From the IMG/VR virus record IMGVR_UViG_3300017739_000157, positions 1 to 20,657 of that record: DNA of 20,657 nt; one strand, written 5' to 3'. A program made the position numbers and the translations under genes. The notes below the pieces were generated by a model, which was given only the letters and a program-made list of their open reading frames with translations, ran no database searches and was not told the DNA's origin. Positions 1-7,643 of this stretch are shown here, one piece after another. The stretch's first letter is position 1. Each line of letters begins with the position of its first letter. Source of the DNA: a virus.

Positions 1-1362
1 AGCAACCACGTTGTACCACGAGTCCGTGATCTGAACGTGAGTGAACGGTTGATTTGGGTGCTGCATGGTTGGGTGCTTCTCCATGTATCGAGAGGCGTGC
101 AGAACCGGGGTGAGGTAGTCACCGTTGATGAAGTAGTAGCGTGCGCCGGGGTTGATGACGTTGGTTGCCAACTCGGTGGTTCCTTCGTTGGGGTCCAAGG
201 AGGCATCGTCGTACTCTGCGATGGTGTGAACACCAGCAGGGTCAGCGGAAGTGGCGTGCTTAGGGAAAATCTTGGCTGAGTCAAGTTCAGCACAGTAAGT
301 CAACGGAATGCCGGAGTACGCAGGGTTGTTGTACGCAGCATCAGTTGGGCTGACCAAGCGGTCGTTTTCCGAACGAAGTGCTTGCTTGTAAAGGTTCACA
401 CCTTCACGGGAGCAAAGAATCTTCTGACGGTTGAACACGATGTTTTCAAAGTATTGTTCAAACGAGGCTGGTGGACGGTACTGAAGACGCAAGAACATTT
501 CGTCAAACGAATTCAAGAAGCCGTACACGTTGATTGCAGCAAACTCGTTGAGGGCTGCGCCGTCAGCGGAGAAAGTGCCAGCAGTGGTGTTGTCTTGGAT
601 GATCTTCTGCTGGTTGAAGGAAGCAGCAGTTCCGCCAATAGCACCAGAGTTGATACCCAAAGCAGAGTTTGCATCGTAGAACACAACTTCGTTGGTCCAG
701 CGATCATTGCTGCCGGGGGCGATTCCCAAGATGGTGGTGTTGGTTCCACCGACAACGCCGTGTTCGGCAGTGTCTGAACAGATAGGCATACCACCACGGA
801 GACCAGCAGCCCCACCACCGTCGAGGGAGGTTTGGACACAGTTCTCAGTGATAAATGCTGGGATGGAGTATGGAGTCTTGCCAGTGGAAGATTCCATGTC
901 GTTGAAGGAAGTGCCTTGTGTAGGCTTGAACAAACCTTCTTCCATACCGTTGACCATGGAGGTCACCATTCGCTGCTCTTTGGATCGCTTGAGATCCTTG
1001 TAGACAGTCTTGGTGGCTTCACGGGTCAACCCACCACCGACGTTGAGTTCGATCTCAGCATCAGTGAAAGTCATGTGGTCCATCGAGAAACGCCAGTTGG
1101 CGGTGATGTCGGACAGGACTTGTGGGTTTGAGTATGTGAAAGTTTCGTTCGGCTGGTAATACTGGAACGTGGAGGAATCATCGAGCATCAAAACATCTTT
1201 GATCTCTTTGCCACCTTGGATGGCTTGATTCTTTTCACGAACCAAATCGCCGAACAGGTAATTACGCTTCACCGCTTCATTGATAAGGACATCGGGTCCG
1301 GTCAGATATACCGGGCCAGTTGCGTCCATGAAGTCGAGGAAGTTGCGAATGGATGTAGCCAT
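1..1362 (-). CDS. Major capsid protein, HK97-fold type (3' end beyond the left edge)
   Basis: Reading leftward from an ATG at 1362, the frame stays open for 454 codons to the first base of the window, so the C-terminus is missing. The protein starts MATSIRNFLDFMDATGPVYL and is rich in Asn, Thr and aromatic residues, with no signal peptide or membrane segment. Its position just after a portal gene and an acidic scaffold-like gene, its length over 450 residues and its start with a short helical arm all fit a phage major capsid protein, which forms the icosahedral shell. A recognisable catalytic motif is neither expected nor seen. An AGGA ribosome binding site lies before the ATG. The identification rests on gene order and overall character, not on a diagnostic motif. 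Confidence 0.75.
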   Translation of the reverse strand, partial: MATSIRNFLDFMDATGPVYLTGPDVLINEAVKRNYLFGDLVREKNQAIQGGKEIKDVLMLDDSSTFQYYQPNETFTYSNPQVLSDITANWRFSMDHMTFTDAEIELNVGGGLTREATKTVYKDLKRSKEQRMVTSMVNGMEEGLFKPTQGTSFNDMESSTGKTPYSIPAFITENCVQTSLDGGGAAGLRGGMPICSDTAEHGVVGGTNTTILGIAPGSNDRWTNEVVFYDANSALGINSGAIGGTAASFNQQKIIQDNTTAGTFSADGAALNEFAAINVYGFLNSFDEMFLRLQYRPPASFEQYFENIVFNRQKILCSREGVNLYKQALRSENDRLVSPTDAAYNNPAYSGIPLTYCAELDSAKIFPKHATSADPAGVHTIAEYDDASLDPNEGTTELATNVINPGARYYFINGDYLTPVLHASRYMEKHPTMQHPNQPFTHVQITDSWYNVVA

Positions 1363-1383
1363 TTTTATTTCCTGCTTTCGTGC

Positions 1384-1403
1384 AAAAGGCCCCCGCTAGG
1401 GAG
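1384..1403 (-). terminator. Terminator-like hairpin between scaffold and capsid genes
   Basis: On the minus strand a 5-bp stem (CUCCC with GGGGG, one G-U pair, loop UAGC) is followed by CC and four U residues. It fills the 48-nt gap between the scaffold-like gene and the capsid gene. It looks like a weak intrinsic terminator or an mRNA-stabilising 5' hairpin. Full termination here would starve the capsid gene, so partial read-through or an RNA-processing role is more likely. Confidence 0.4.
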
Positions 1404-1410
1404 GCAGTCG

Positions 1411-2292
1411 TTATCGTCGCATCGCTGCACGTTTGGCATCATCGAGCGTTCCACCATTCAAAATGATTTCTAACGCTGCATCATCGGCTTCGTCAGGAGA
1501 TGTCGGACGTTCTGTCCGAGTCACTGCCCGAGGTGGGGTAGAAGGTTGACCAGAGGGGCCGGGATTCACCGGAGTTGGAAGGTCGCCCATCACATCACCT
1601 ACCGCTTTTGATACCAAACTAGCGATGTCATTGAATTCACCCGGAGACTTCTCGTTGATCTCGGTCATCCGCTGCACGACTTGCACTCTTTCCTGATCAG
1701 TAACCCCGTCAAAGGGTGTGAGTGCCTGTTCGATTCGCAGAGTCGTGATCTCACCGATCAGTTGCTCCACAACATTCCTTGGAGGTTGAGTTTGAACCTG
1801 CTCCGGCGTGGTTTCCGGGGCTGCTTCGCCTTCTTCCGCTTCGGATTGAGAGACTTCGGTGGTTCCGTCGCCTTGAGGTGCGCTGCTTTGTTCCGCAGAC
1901 CGCGTGTCACTTTCGGGTTGGTTGCCCTGAGATGCGACTTTCTCTTCCAAACTACGCATACGCTCGGCGTATCCGTCTACATTCCCTTGGATTTCAAGAA
2001 GTTGGTCAGCCCAAGCGATAAGTTGCGCCGGATCTTCACCAAACTTCTCGATGACGCTTTCAGGGACCTTCGCTCGACGTAACGCACGCTGGCGTTCGGG
2101 TGTCAAGGTCGGGTCACTAGCAGCCTCGTCCGAGGATTCAGTCATTGTACGCACGGATTCACGGATTTGTTCAGTCCGTTCTTCGCGTGACTCTAGGATT
2201 TTGTCCAATACCGCGTCTTCTTCCTGCGTAAACTCTGGAGTTGCAGGGGTTTCGGTGGGTTCTGTGGCTTCGTTGGTTGTTTCTTCGCTCAT
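1411..2292 (-). CDS. Putative capsid scaffolding protein
   Basis: A 293-residue, strongly acidic, low-complexity protein. The N-terminal 60 residues are rich in Glu and Thr, a helical middle (about residues 60-120) has coiled-coil character, residues 120-170 are a Glu/Gln/Ser/Pro-rich linker, and a short basic C-terminus ends KRAAMRR. Scaffolding proteins typically are helical, charged and without enzymatic motifs, have a basic C-terminal tip that binds capsid protein, and are encoded just before the capsid gene, as here. The start ATG at 2292 overlaps the stop of the upstream gene in a TAATG, so translation is probably coupled. No protease motif is visible. Confidence 0.65.
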   Translation of the reverse strand: MSEETTNEATEPTETPATPEFTQEEDAVLDKILESREERTEQIRESVRTMTESSDEAASDPTLTPERQRALRRAKVPESVIEKFGEDPAQLIAWADQLLEIQGNVDGYAERMRSLEEKVASQGNQPESDTRSAEQSSAPQGDGTTEVSQSEAEEGEAAPETTPEQVQTQPPRNVVEQLIGEITTLRIEQALTPFDGVTDQERVQVVQRMTEINEKSPGEFNDIASLVSKAVGDVMGDLPTPVNPGPSGQPSTPPRAVTRTERPTSPDEADDAALEIILNGGTLDDAKRAAMRR

Positions 2293-2594
2293 TAGTCCCG
2301 CTTCAGGCCGTACCGGCCCATGATTTCCCGCTCGTGACGGCGGCTTGTGATGATGGGTTGCCCCTTCTTGTTAGTCTCACAGCCCGCCAAGTTCTTCGGC
2401 ATGCTGCGAGAGACGTATGGGTACTTGTGGGTGACGGTCTCGACCTCGGCTGACACCTGATAGTCGGACACGAGTCGTGTGTAGTTCTCACCTTCGACGT
2501 TTACGACCTCGCCAATGCTGGGAACCTTGCTCATCAGGTAGAACATCTCCACGATTTTGCCGTCAGATTCGCGTTTGAAGTCGTATGAGGGCAT
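2292..2594 (-). CDS. FmdB-like small protein lacking zinc-binding cysteines
   Basis: A 100-residue protein that starts MPSYDFKRESDGKIVEMF. This resembles FmdB-type zinc-ribbon proteins, which usually begin MPTYEYRCESCG and carry a second CPxCG pair. Here the positions of the first Cys pair read R and D (KRESDG) and the second pair reads as part of VVNVEGENY, so all four metal-binding cysteines appear replaced; the only Cys is in AGCETNKKG near residue 72. The C-terminal half is basic (SRRHEREIMGRYGLKRD). FmdB-like proteins are common small ORFs in phage head gene clusters, but their role is unknown. It overlaps both neighbours by one base (TAATG on each side), which ties it to portal and scaffold expression. 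Confidence 0.6.
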   Translation of the reverse strand: MPSYDFKRESDGKIVEMFYLMSKVPSIGEVVNVEGENYTRLVSDYQVSAEVETVTHKYPYVSRSMPKNLAGCETNKKGQPIITSRRHEREIMGRYGLKRD

Positions 2595-4369
2595 TAGAAG
2601 CCACCACTTTCACCTGCGGCACGCTGTTGGTTGCGTGCTTCTGTACCTGCATCGGCTGGACCACGCTGCATTCTTGAGCGAGCAGCCGCTTGCTTCTGCT
2701 CCACGTTAGCCTGAGCCTGCTCTTGCTGCATCTGCATCTGCTGTTGCTGCATTTGTTGCGCCTGCTCGGTCATACGCTTAAGTTCATCGAGGTTCAGGAT
2801 GTCCGCCATGTCAGGCATGTTGAGTGCATCACCCACCACGGACATCATTCGCTGCCAGTCAATGAACGGCATCTGCGTAGCCTGCTGCCCGATGTTGCCA
2901 ATGATCTGCATCAATTCAACGGCACGGCGTTGTTGCAAGGCTTCGGAGGTTCGCTCCATTGAGTACGCCTGAACATCAAGCGTCAACTCAGACAAATCAA
3001 CGCCCAGTTCTGTGCCGGGCATTTTTGCAGGCATGCCCTCTTCAACAGCCTCACGACCCATAGGCAGTTCGGTGGTGTCGTTGATGACGTACCACGCCGC
3101 CTTGTAGGCCATGGAGTTGACGGCTTCAGCAAACTGTCGCTGAATGTATGCGAGTCGAAGACCGGATGAGGCTGATGCGGCTGATACTTCCGTTGCTGTG
3201 GCATCGCCAGATACCGATCCTCGAATCACTTCTGACATGCCCGTAAGCCGGTCAAGGCGGGCGGACATGATGTTCTGGTAGGCCATCTGCTGTTGAGTCA
3301 CGCCACCGATTTCCATGGGAACCACGCGGTCGCGGTCCAAGTTTTCAGTGGGGACAACAAACAAGTCAGGGGTAGACGCAATGTCTTGGGCCATCTTGGT
3401 TCCGCGTGAGTCAACCGCAATCAATCGGCGGTAAGCACCAGCGGAGTAGGACATGGTCTTGGCGTGATCGTTGGCTTCCTCGATCAGCGGCAACGCCATG
3501 GTCATAGGGCTAAGTGGGTAAACGTCAGACGGAACCTCGTATGCACCGACCATGGTGTACGGGCCGCAGGCGGGTCCGTAGTACGGGATTGGCTCACCGA
3601 CCATGACGATGTCGTTCTCGGCACTCATGGCAAACTTCAGCAGCCCGCCGTGGTGAACGCCGTCTTCCGCACCCTCGATTTCCAGTTCAGGACACCAAAC
3701 CTCCATCATGATGGTCTGGTCACGTTCTGGCAAATCTTTTACGGAAGTTCTAAACTTCTCGCGGTATGTGTCGTATGAACTCTTGAGTTCCTGCACGACT
3801 TCAAGATCCAACTTATTTTCAGGATCTTCCGCCATAGCAACGAGGTCTTCGATGTCGATGGGGTACTCATGACCGAAGTAGCGGGCTTCACGATGTGACT
3901 CCGCTGACGGATCGACAAAGAAGTTCTCGGGTGCAATTCGATACACCCGTGGCATCAGACCAGCCCCGCCCATGTCAATGCGGCGAAGGTGCTTCACTGG
4001 TTCTGGGGTGACCAAGCCAACACCCCAAAGCAAGCACATATCAGTTGCAAGTTCTTGCAGTGTCGGACGCAAGGCAGACCGCTTGGACCATTGGTTCAGC
4101 ATCAACTCCAACGCTCTGGCACGACGATCCTGTTGGGGGTCATCAGCCGTAACGTGGATACGGGGGTAGTCGTAGGCAACACGGGGAAGAACCAGCGACA
4201 CATACTGGCCCACGATGTTCTCAATGTCAGCACCCTCGACGTAGTTCTCGTGTCGGTAGGCAGGTCCGGTAAACCGTTCCTTCATGGCCTTCCAGTGCAT
4301 CAGGTGTTTGTCCCGCCAGTTGCGAGCAGCACTGACCTCCTGACGGAATGTCTCATCAATCCGAAGCAC
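2594..4369 (-). CDS. Portal protein
   Basis: A protein of 591 residues from a GTG at 4369, which has AGAGG five bases upstream; the frame is also open to a TTG at 4429, but that start lies deep inside the preceding gene and has no good binding site. The portal forms the dodecameric ring at the capsid vertex through which DNA is pumped. Evidence is the position after the terminase genes, the size, an N-terminal helix with motifs such as WKAMKERFTG and NIVGQYVSLVLPRV, and a Gln/Met-rich helical C-terminal tail from about residue 530 (QQMQQQQMQMQQEQAQ), common in short-tailed-phage-like portals. The internal phrase SGDATATEVSAASA matches the ATATE-type motif typical of such portals. The end overlaps the next gene in TAATG. 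Confidence 0.85.
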   Translation of the reverse strand: MLRIDETFRQEVSAARNWRDKHLMHWKAMKERFTGPAYRHENYVEGADIENIVGQYVSLVLPRVAYDYPRIHVTADDPQQDRRARALELMLNQWSKRSALRPTLQELATDMCLLWGVGLVTPEPVKHLRRIDMGGAGLMPRVYRIAPENFFVDPSAESHREARYFGHEYPIDIEDLVAMAEDPENKLDLEVVQELKSSYDTYREKFRTSVKDLPERDQTIMMEVWCPELEIEGAEDGVHHGGLLKFAMSAENDIVMVGEPIPYYGPACGPYTMVGAYEVPSDVYPLSPMTMALPLIEEANDHAKTMSYSAGAYRRLIAVDSRGTKMAQDIASTPDLFVVPTENLDRDRVVPMEIGGVTQQQMAYQNIMSARLDRLTGMSEVIRGSVSGDATATEVSAASASSGLRLAYIQRQFAEAVNSMAYKAAWYVINDTTELPMGREAVEEGMPAKMPGTELGVDLSELTLDVQAYSMERTSEALQQRRAVELMQIIGNIGQQATQMPFIDWQRMMSVVGDALNMPDMADILNLDELKRMTEQAQQMQQQQMQMQQEQAQANVEQKQAAARSRMQRGPADAGTEARNQQRAAGESGGF

Positions 4370-4664
4370 GTTTACCTCTAGGCTTTCTGGCGGGGGCCTT
4401 CTTTGGCGGCTTGTAATCCACTGGCTCAATCGGCTCAGTGTTTTCTTCGATCAAGGCTCGGTGCAGAACCAACGGCGGTTCAATCATTGCATCCAGCCAA
4501 TCACACAACGCCGGTGTGTCATCTATCGGCACTTCGATCTGATTTCGTGAAAGAACATCTGCGGCATCTGGACTGAGGTGGACCACAGCACCAGTGGGCT
4601 TGATCTCAACAGCAGAGATAGCAGCCAAGGGCAGATAACAATTCATCACGCGAAGCATTGCCAT
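4356..4664 (-). CDS. Small protein between terminase and portal, unknown function
   Basis: A 102-residue protein not recognised by family. The N-terminal 80 residues look globular, with a hydrophobic strand (CYLPLAAISAVEI). The C-terminus is Lys/Arg/Pro rich (YKPPKKAPARKPRGKRASD), suggesting contact with nucleic acid or an acidic partner. It overlaps the portal start by 14 bases. No strong Shine-Dalgarno sequence precedes the ATG; instead its leader carries a palindrome plus purine-tract element also found before an early gene at 10761. Head-completion accessory proteins are sometimes encoded here, but nothing in the sequence shows that role. Confidence 0.6.
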   Translation of the reverse strand: MAMLRVMNCYLPLAAISAVEIKPTGAVVHLSPDAADVLSRNQIEVPIDDTPALCDWLDAMIEPPLVLHRALIEENTEPIEPVDYKPPKKAPARKPRGKRASD

Positions 4665-4678
4665 GATCAGACTGTACG

Positions 4679-4741
4679 GTCTATTCTTCTCTTTTGTTCT
4701 CTTATCTTCTCTAGGTCGCTTTTGTGCGTGACATCTGTCAC
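4679..4741 (-). promoter_or_regulatory. Palindrome plus purine-tract element, copy 1 (late operon)
   Basis: Read on the minus strand, this gap element begins with the perfect palindrome GTGACAGATGTCAC (4728-4741), then GCGACC, then a long AGAGAAGA-type purine tract ending in GAATAGA. The first 45 bases match copy 2 (from 10687, plus strand) at about 38 positions, and both copies end in GATCATG at the start codon of unrelated genes. A two-fold palindrome suggests an operator for a dimeric regulator or part of a phage-specific promoter. It would give the portal-to-capsid genes control separate from the terminase genes. The palindrome begins two bases after the large-terminase stop codon. Confidence 0.6.
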
Positions 4742-4743
4742 GG

Positions 4744-6486
4744 TTACAGTAGTTCGTCCATGTTTAGCATGCTTCCGAGACTAAAGTCAGGCAGCCCGTA
4801 GTTGGGGTCTGGGCGTTCAGCGTCTGGGTTGGCATCGTCGAGCAGCATCACTGCCCCGGCGAAAGCAACAACCCGGTCACCGTGGGCTTCTCTCGCACCG
4901 GATGAAGCATCAACCTCCAACCGGGCGGGACCCAAAGCCCCGTCCTTGTAAACCACCGTCGAATCCAGTTCGTCAATAATCTCTTCGTCGGGACACACGA
5001 TTGTGTCATCAGCCAATGCACGGGCAAGGTCAGCAAACAGGACCCGCTTGGTCACCCGCGTGGATGTCCAGCCCACTCGCTTGGTACGGGTCTCGACTCG
5101 CTGGCCCAATCGTTTGTGGTGAAAGATATTGAACCATCGCAGGCGTTCAAAGTCGTGGTGCATGGAGGACCCCGGCCCGTTGACTTCCCAGCCGATCAGC
5201 ATGTCCGACCGGCCCCTAGCCCATGAACGGGCAGCCATGACGATCTCTCGGGACAGGTCGTAGGGGGGGCAGGTGGGGTCAACGTATGTGGCAACCACCT
5301 CCCGCAGGTTGGTATCCATCATCACGATGCAGGCGTTTGCTGATCCAGTGCCGTAGGCAGGGTCCATAAACGCGACCAGATTGGAGTTCTCATCCGGCTC
5401 CATGAAGATTCGCCAGTGTCCAGTTGGCGAGTCCACCAGTTTGCCGTCCACCACGTTGCATCGTCGGGGCTTCTGGATGTGCTGGCGTTGACGTTCGGTG
5501 TCCACCACGGGGAAGAACCCGCGACCTTGGGACGAAGGCAGAGCAAGCACGTTCTCACGAAGGTCATGCACATCCCGCCGCTTGCGTTGCATTTCAAGCC
5601 ATGGTGACCAGTAGTAACTTCGACCGGGGTCCCCAGTAATTGATCCGTCTGGGTCGATTGTCCAAGACCCCCCCGCCGACTTTTGCGGGTCATCGACGTA
5701 GGTCAGAAGAATCGGGACAGGGGATTCGGTGCTTTTCGCAGTCTCCCAAAGCGTGTTGGTGAAGTAAGAACCCACCAAGTGAGTCGATACAGCCCACCGA
5801 CTAGCCGCAGTATCAGCCGCAGACCGCCAGCCAGACTCGAACCGATCCTGTGAAGCGGCCTCATCAAAAACCACCACCGTCTTTCTCGCACCACGACCGA
5901 TGTGGCTCGTCGTTGCTTCACCCGTAATCGCGTTCCCATCAGGATGCTCCAGAATACAGTGCCGTCTCCGCTTGCCACCGGCCTGCAAATCCTGCAACGG
6001 GCAGGGCAACCACTGGGGCGGGAGGTACTTGAGGACATGCTCGACCTTGGCGAACAGGGTATCAGGGTCACCAGACCGATCAACCAGAGCCTCAGTCCGT
6101 GAACACAGCAAGACATCCCACTTCTTGAACAACCAGCCCCAAACCGAGATGGCGGTACTGATCACCGACACACCCGTTTCACGACTCTTGGCTACAGCGA
6201 TGTCCTGACCGGACTCAACCGCCGCCACCATCTCGTAGATCATGTCAGCCTGAGCCTTCCACGGGATGAACGGCACAAGCGGATGAACCGCAGGCCGGTC
6301 CTCACCCGTCACCGGATCAACCTCCTTGACCCGCCGAGACCAAACCCCAAGAGTCATGAACGCCACGGGGTCCCCAGCGATCAACTCTTTCCACGCCGCT
6401 ACGTCATTCGGCCCCCACCCAAAGTCCTCGGGAGCCTTGGCCCCAGACAGGACCGTACGGATGTTTGAGACCAAAGTGGTGTCCAT
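4744..6486 (-). CDS. Terminase large subunit (packaging ATPase-nuclease)
   Basis: A 580-residue DNA-packaging motor. An adenine-binding-type segment (FIPWKAQADMI, about residue 73) is followed by a divergent Walker A (KSRETGVS, residues 100-107) of the K-x-R-x-x-G-x-S type, Walker B KTVVVFDEAA with acidic residues D208 and E209, and a coupling segment around residues 228-245. The RNase H-like nuclease half has its first acidic residue at D375 (VAFMDPAYGTG), a middle acidic strand (LIGWEVNGPG) and a final HGDRVVAFAGA motif. Length and domain order are normal for the family. It follows the small terminase with an 8-base gap. Confidence 0.93.
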   Translation of the reverse strand: MDTTLVSNIRTVLSGAKAPEDFGWGPNDVAAWKELIAGDPVAFMTLGVWSRRVKEVDPVTGEDRPAVHPLVPFIPWKAQADMIYEMVAAVESGQDIAVAKSRETGVSVISTAISVWGWLFKKWDVLLCSRTEALVDRSGDPDTLFAKVEHVLKYLPPQWLPCPLQDLQAGGKRRRHCILEHPDGNAITGEATTSHIGRGARKTVVVFDEAASQDRFESGWRSAADTAASRWAVSTHLVGSYFTNTLWETAKSTESPVPILLTYVDDPQKSAGGSWTIDPDGSITGDPGRSYYWSPWLEMQRKRRDVHDLRENVLALPSSQGRGFFPVVDTERQRQHIQKPRRCNVVDGKLVDSPTGHWRIFMEPDENSNLVAFMDPAYGTGSANACIVMMDTNLREVVATYVDPTCPPYDLSREIVMAARSWARGRSDMLIGWEVNGPGSSMHHDFERLRWFNIFHHKRLGQRVETRTKRVGWTSTRVTKRVLFADLARALADDTIVCPDEEIIDELDSTVVYKDGALGPARLEVDASSGAREAHGDRVVAFAGAVMLLDDANPDAERPDPNYGLPDFSLGSMLNMDELL

Positions 6487-6494
6487 ACCCTCGT

Positions 6495-7208
6495 TTACTC
6501 CTGCTCGCTCTCAGGCAGGCTCTGAGGCCCGGCATCGTCACGCTGCATGCCCAGCCTGCCGGACCAAACAGATATCGCCTGCTGAACCTGCTTGGCCTCA
6601 ACCCCAACACCCATAAGTGGACCCCCGTTGGGACCCGACAACTCAACACGCTCAACCCGAGGCAGCCTTGCCCGGAGCCATACCTCCGCCGCACGAATCC
6701 GGTTCCGCTCGTCCTCGGCAGACAACGCCATCCCCTTCAGCATGTCCAACATCGACATATCACCCTGAGCCTCCGCTTGAGCCTCCCTGTCACGGAAGCC
6801 TGCGACCTTTGTCCGCCATGCAGCCATGGTGTAGTACGACATCCCTGCGCGGCGACATGCCTCCGTAGCACTCCACCCCTCACGACGGTTTGCGAGATAC
6901 AGAGCCTCGTTGACTTCCCTCGGACGCTTGGCAGGTGGCAGGGCCAACCATTCCTTGGTCTTGACATCAGACAGATCCAGATCAGTGATCTCGGAGTCCC
7001 CTTCTCTCCGGGAACCCTGCACCCCTGCCTCGATCCGGCTGACCTGCGACCCCCCACCCCCCTGTTGCTCGCCTGCCTGCGTGACCCCCTGCTCCTCCTG
7101 CTGGCCTGACTGCCTCGCGTGTAGGGTGCTGTGCCCTGTCTCTGTCTGCCCCCCCGCTGGCTGCTGGGTCGGGTCGGGGCTTGGGGTCTGGTCCTCTGGT
7201 CTGGTCAT
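6495..7208 (-). CDS. Terminase small subunit
   Basis: A 237-residue protein from the ATG at 7208; a GTG three codons upstream is possible but less well placed. The first 75 residues are a disordered Gln/Gly/Thr/Pro-rich tail. Residues around 95-135 form a helix-turn-helix (EALYLANRREGWSATEACRR, then AGMSYYTMAAWR), the DNA-recognition unit of small terminases, which bind the packaging site and deliver DNA to the large subunit. A helical oligomerisation region follows (MLDMLKGMALSAEDERNRIR). Its position directly before the large terminase supports the call. It is the first gene of the leftward late operon. Confidence 0.8.
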   Translation of the reverse strand: MTRPEDQTPSPDPTQQPAGGQTETGHSTLHARQSGQQEEQGVTQAGEQQGGGGSQVSRIEAGVQGSRREGDSEITDLDLSDVKTKEWLALPPAKRPREVNEALYLANRREGWSATEACRRAGMSYYTMAAWRTKVAGFRDREAQAEAQGDMSMLDMLKGMALSAEDERNRIRAAEVWLRARLPRVERVELSGPNGGPLMGVGVEAKQVQQAISVWSGRLGMQRDDAGPQSLPESEQE

Positions 7209-7226
7209 GGTTCTCACTCTACGGGG

Positions 7227-7316
7227 GATTGGCCCGCCGTGTGCGATCGATGCTGCTGCTGGGCTGGAAATGGGCCTGAAGAATGGATTCTGACACCCGT
7301 TTGGGGTGGGCCAATC
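7227..7316. repeat. Long-range inverted repeat in the divergent region
   Basis: Arms at 7227-7238 and 7305-7316 are complementary at 11 of 12 positions (GATTGGCCCGCC against GGTGGGCCAATC, with one G-T). They lie in the leader of the leftward terminase operon, separated by 66 bases, and could form a long-range mRNA stem or a paired protein-binding site. No clear leftward promoter was found in this stretch. Confidence 0.5.
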
Positions 7317-7390
7317 GACATTCTCAGGCGATCTATGACTGCCTTGTGCCGTCAGTGAGACAGGGATGACCCTTACATGACCCTAACGAT

Positions 7391-7399
7391 TGTGGATAA
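7391..7399 (-). other. Perfect DnaA-box 9-mer
   Basis: TGTGGATAA is the exact reverse complement of the consensus DnaA box TTATCCACA. It lies in the divergent region 23 bases before the -35 of the first early promoter. One box could mark a replication origin or DnaA control of early transcription; no clear second box was seen nearby. Confidence 0.45.
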
Positions 7400-7421
7400 C
7401 TCTCCCCCTTGTGACAGTGAC

Positions 7422-7450
7422 TTGACACAGGGTTGACACTTTGGTATCTT
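7422..7450 (+). promoter_or_regulatory. Strong sigma-70-type early promoter
   Basis: TTGACA at 7422-7427, a 17-base spacer and TATCTT at 7445-7450. A second TTGACA sits 11 bases after the first, one helical turn away, a pattern repeated at the 9549 promoter. Transcription is expected to start near 7457, at a GC-rich hairpin (GGCC and CGGC arms), and to run into the ribozyme-bearing early operon. Confidence 0.75.
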
Positions 7451-7498
7451 GTGGGCCGGGCCTCGGCCTTCTTTGACATCCGCATACTTCGCCTGCCA

Positions 7499-7546
7499 CA
7501 GTCGGCCCCCCGGCTGTTGCCTTCCCGCTCCGAGCAGAACAGCCGG
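7499..7546 (+). promoter_or_regulatory. Mutually exclusive leader hairpins
   Basis: In the leader RNA, 7510-7516 can pair with 7499-7505 (7 bp, one G-U, loop of 4 C). The same segment extended to 7510-7518 can instead pair perfectly with 7538-7546 (9 bp). The two folds cannot coexist. The second ends 10 bases before the first hammerhead ribozyme. This is the layout of an attenuator or RNA switch, but no poly-U tract marks a terminator, so function is inferred. Confidence 0.45.
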
Positions 7547-7556
7547 TGGGAGAGCA

Positions 7557-7620
7557 GGCAAGACGAAACGGTCTTCGGGCCGTCTCAGGGATTGGCATTC
7601 CCTGACTGATGAGTCTGCCA
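7557..7620 (+). ncRNA. Type II hammerhead ribozyme, copy 1
   Basis: A self-cleaving RNA permuted so that stem II is open. Stem II pairs GGCAAGAC (7557-7564) with GUCUGCC (7613-7619), with one bulged A. GAAA is at 7565-7568. Stem III is 6 bp (7568-7573 with 7578-7583) with a UUCG loop. The cleavage residue is C7584. Stem I is 7 bp (7585-7591 with 7599-7605) with loop UUGGCAU. CUGAUGA is at 7606-7612. Loop bases UGGCA (7593-7597) are complementary to UGCCA (7616-7620), predicting a pseudoknot that competes with outer stem II. The predicted cut is 7584/7585, 59 bases before the start codon at 7644. Confidence 0.9.
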
Positions 7621-7643
7621 CCAACCCTCTGGAGTATCTGACC

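Noticed and set aside
37-1473. Several plus-strand open frames across the left end
   Set aside because: They are antisense to a continuous 454-codon capsid frame that starts with a good binding site at 1362 and runs off the left edge.
4370-4429. Upstream TTG start for the portal protein
   Set aside because: It would lie deep inside the preceding gene without a ribosome binding site, whereas the GTG at 4369 has AGAGG at good spacing.
6465-7109. 214-codon plus-strand frame opposite the small terminase
   Set aside because: Pro/Leu/Arg-rich antisense product; the terminase helix-turn-helix is on the other strand.
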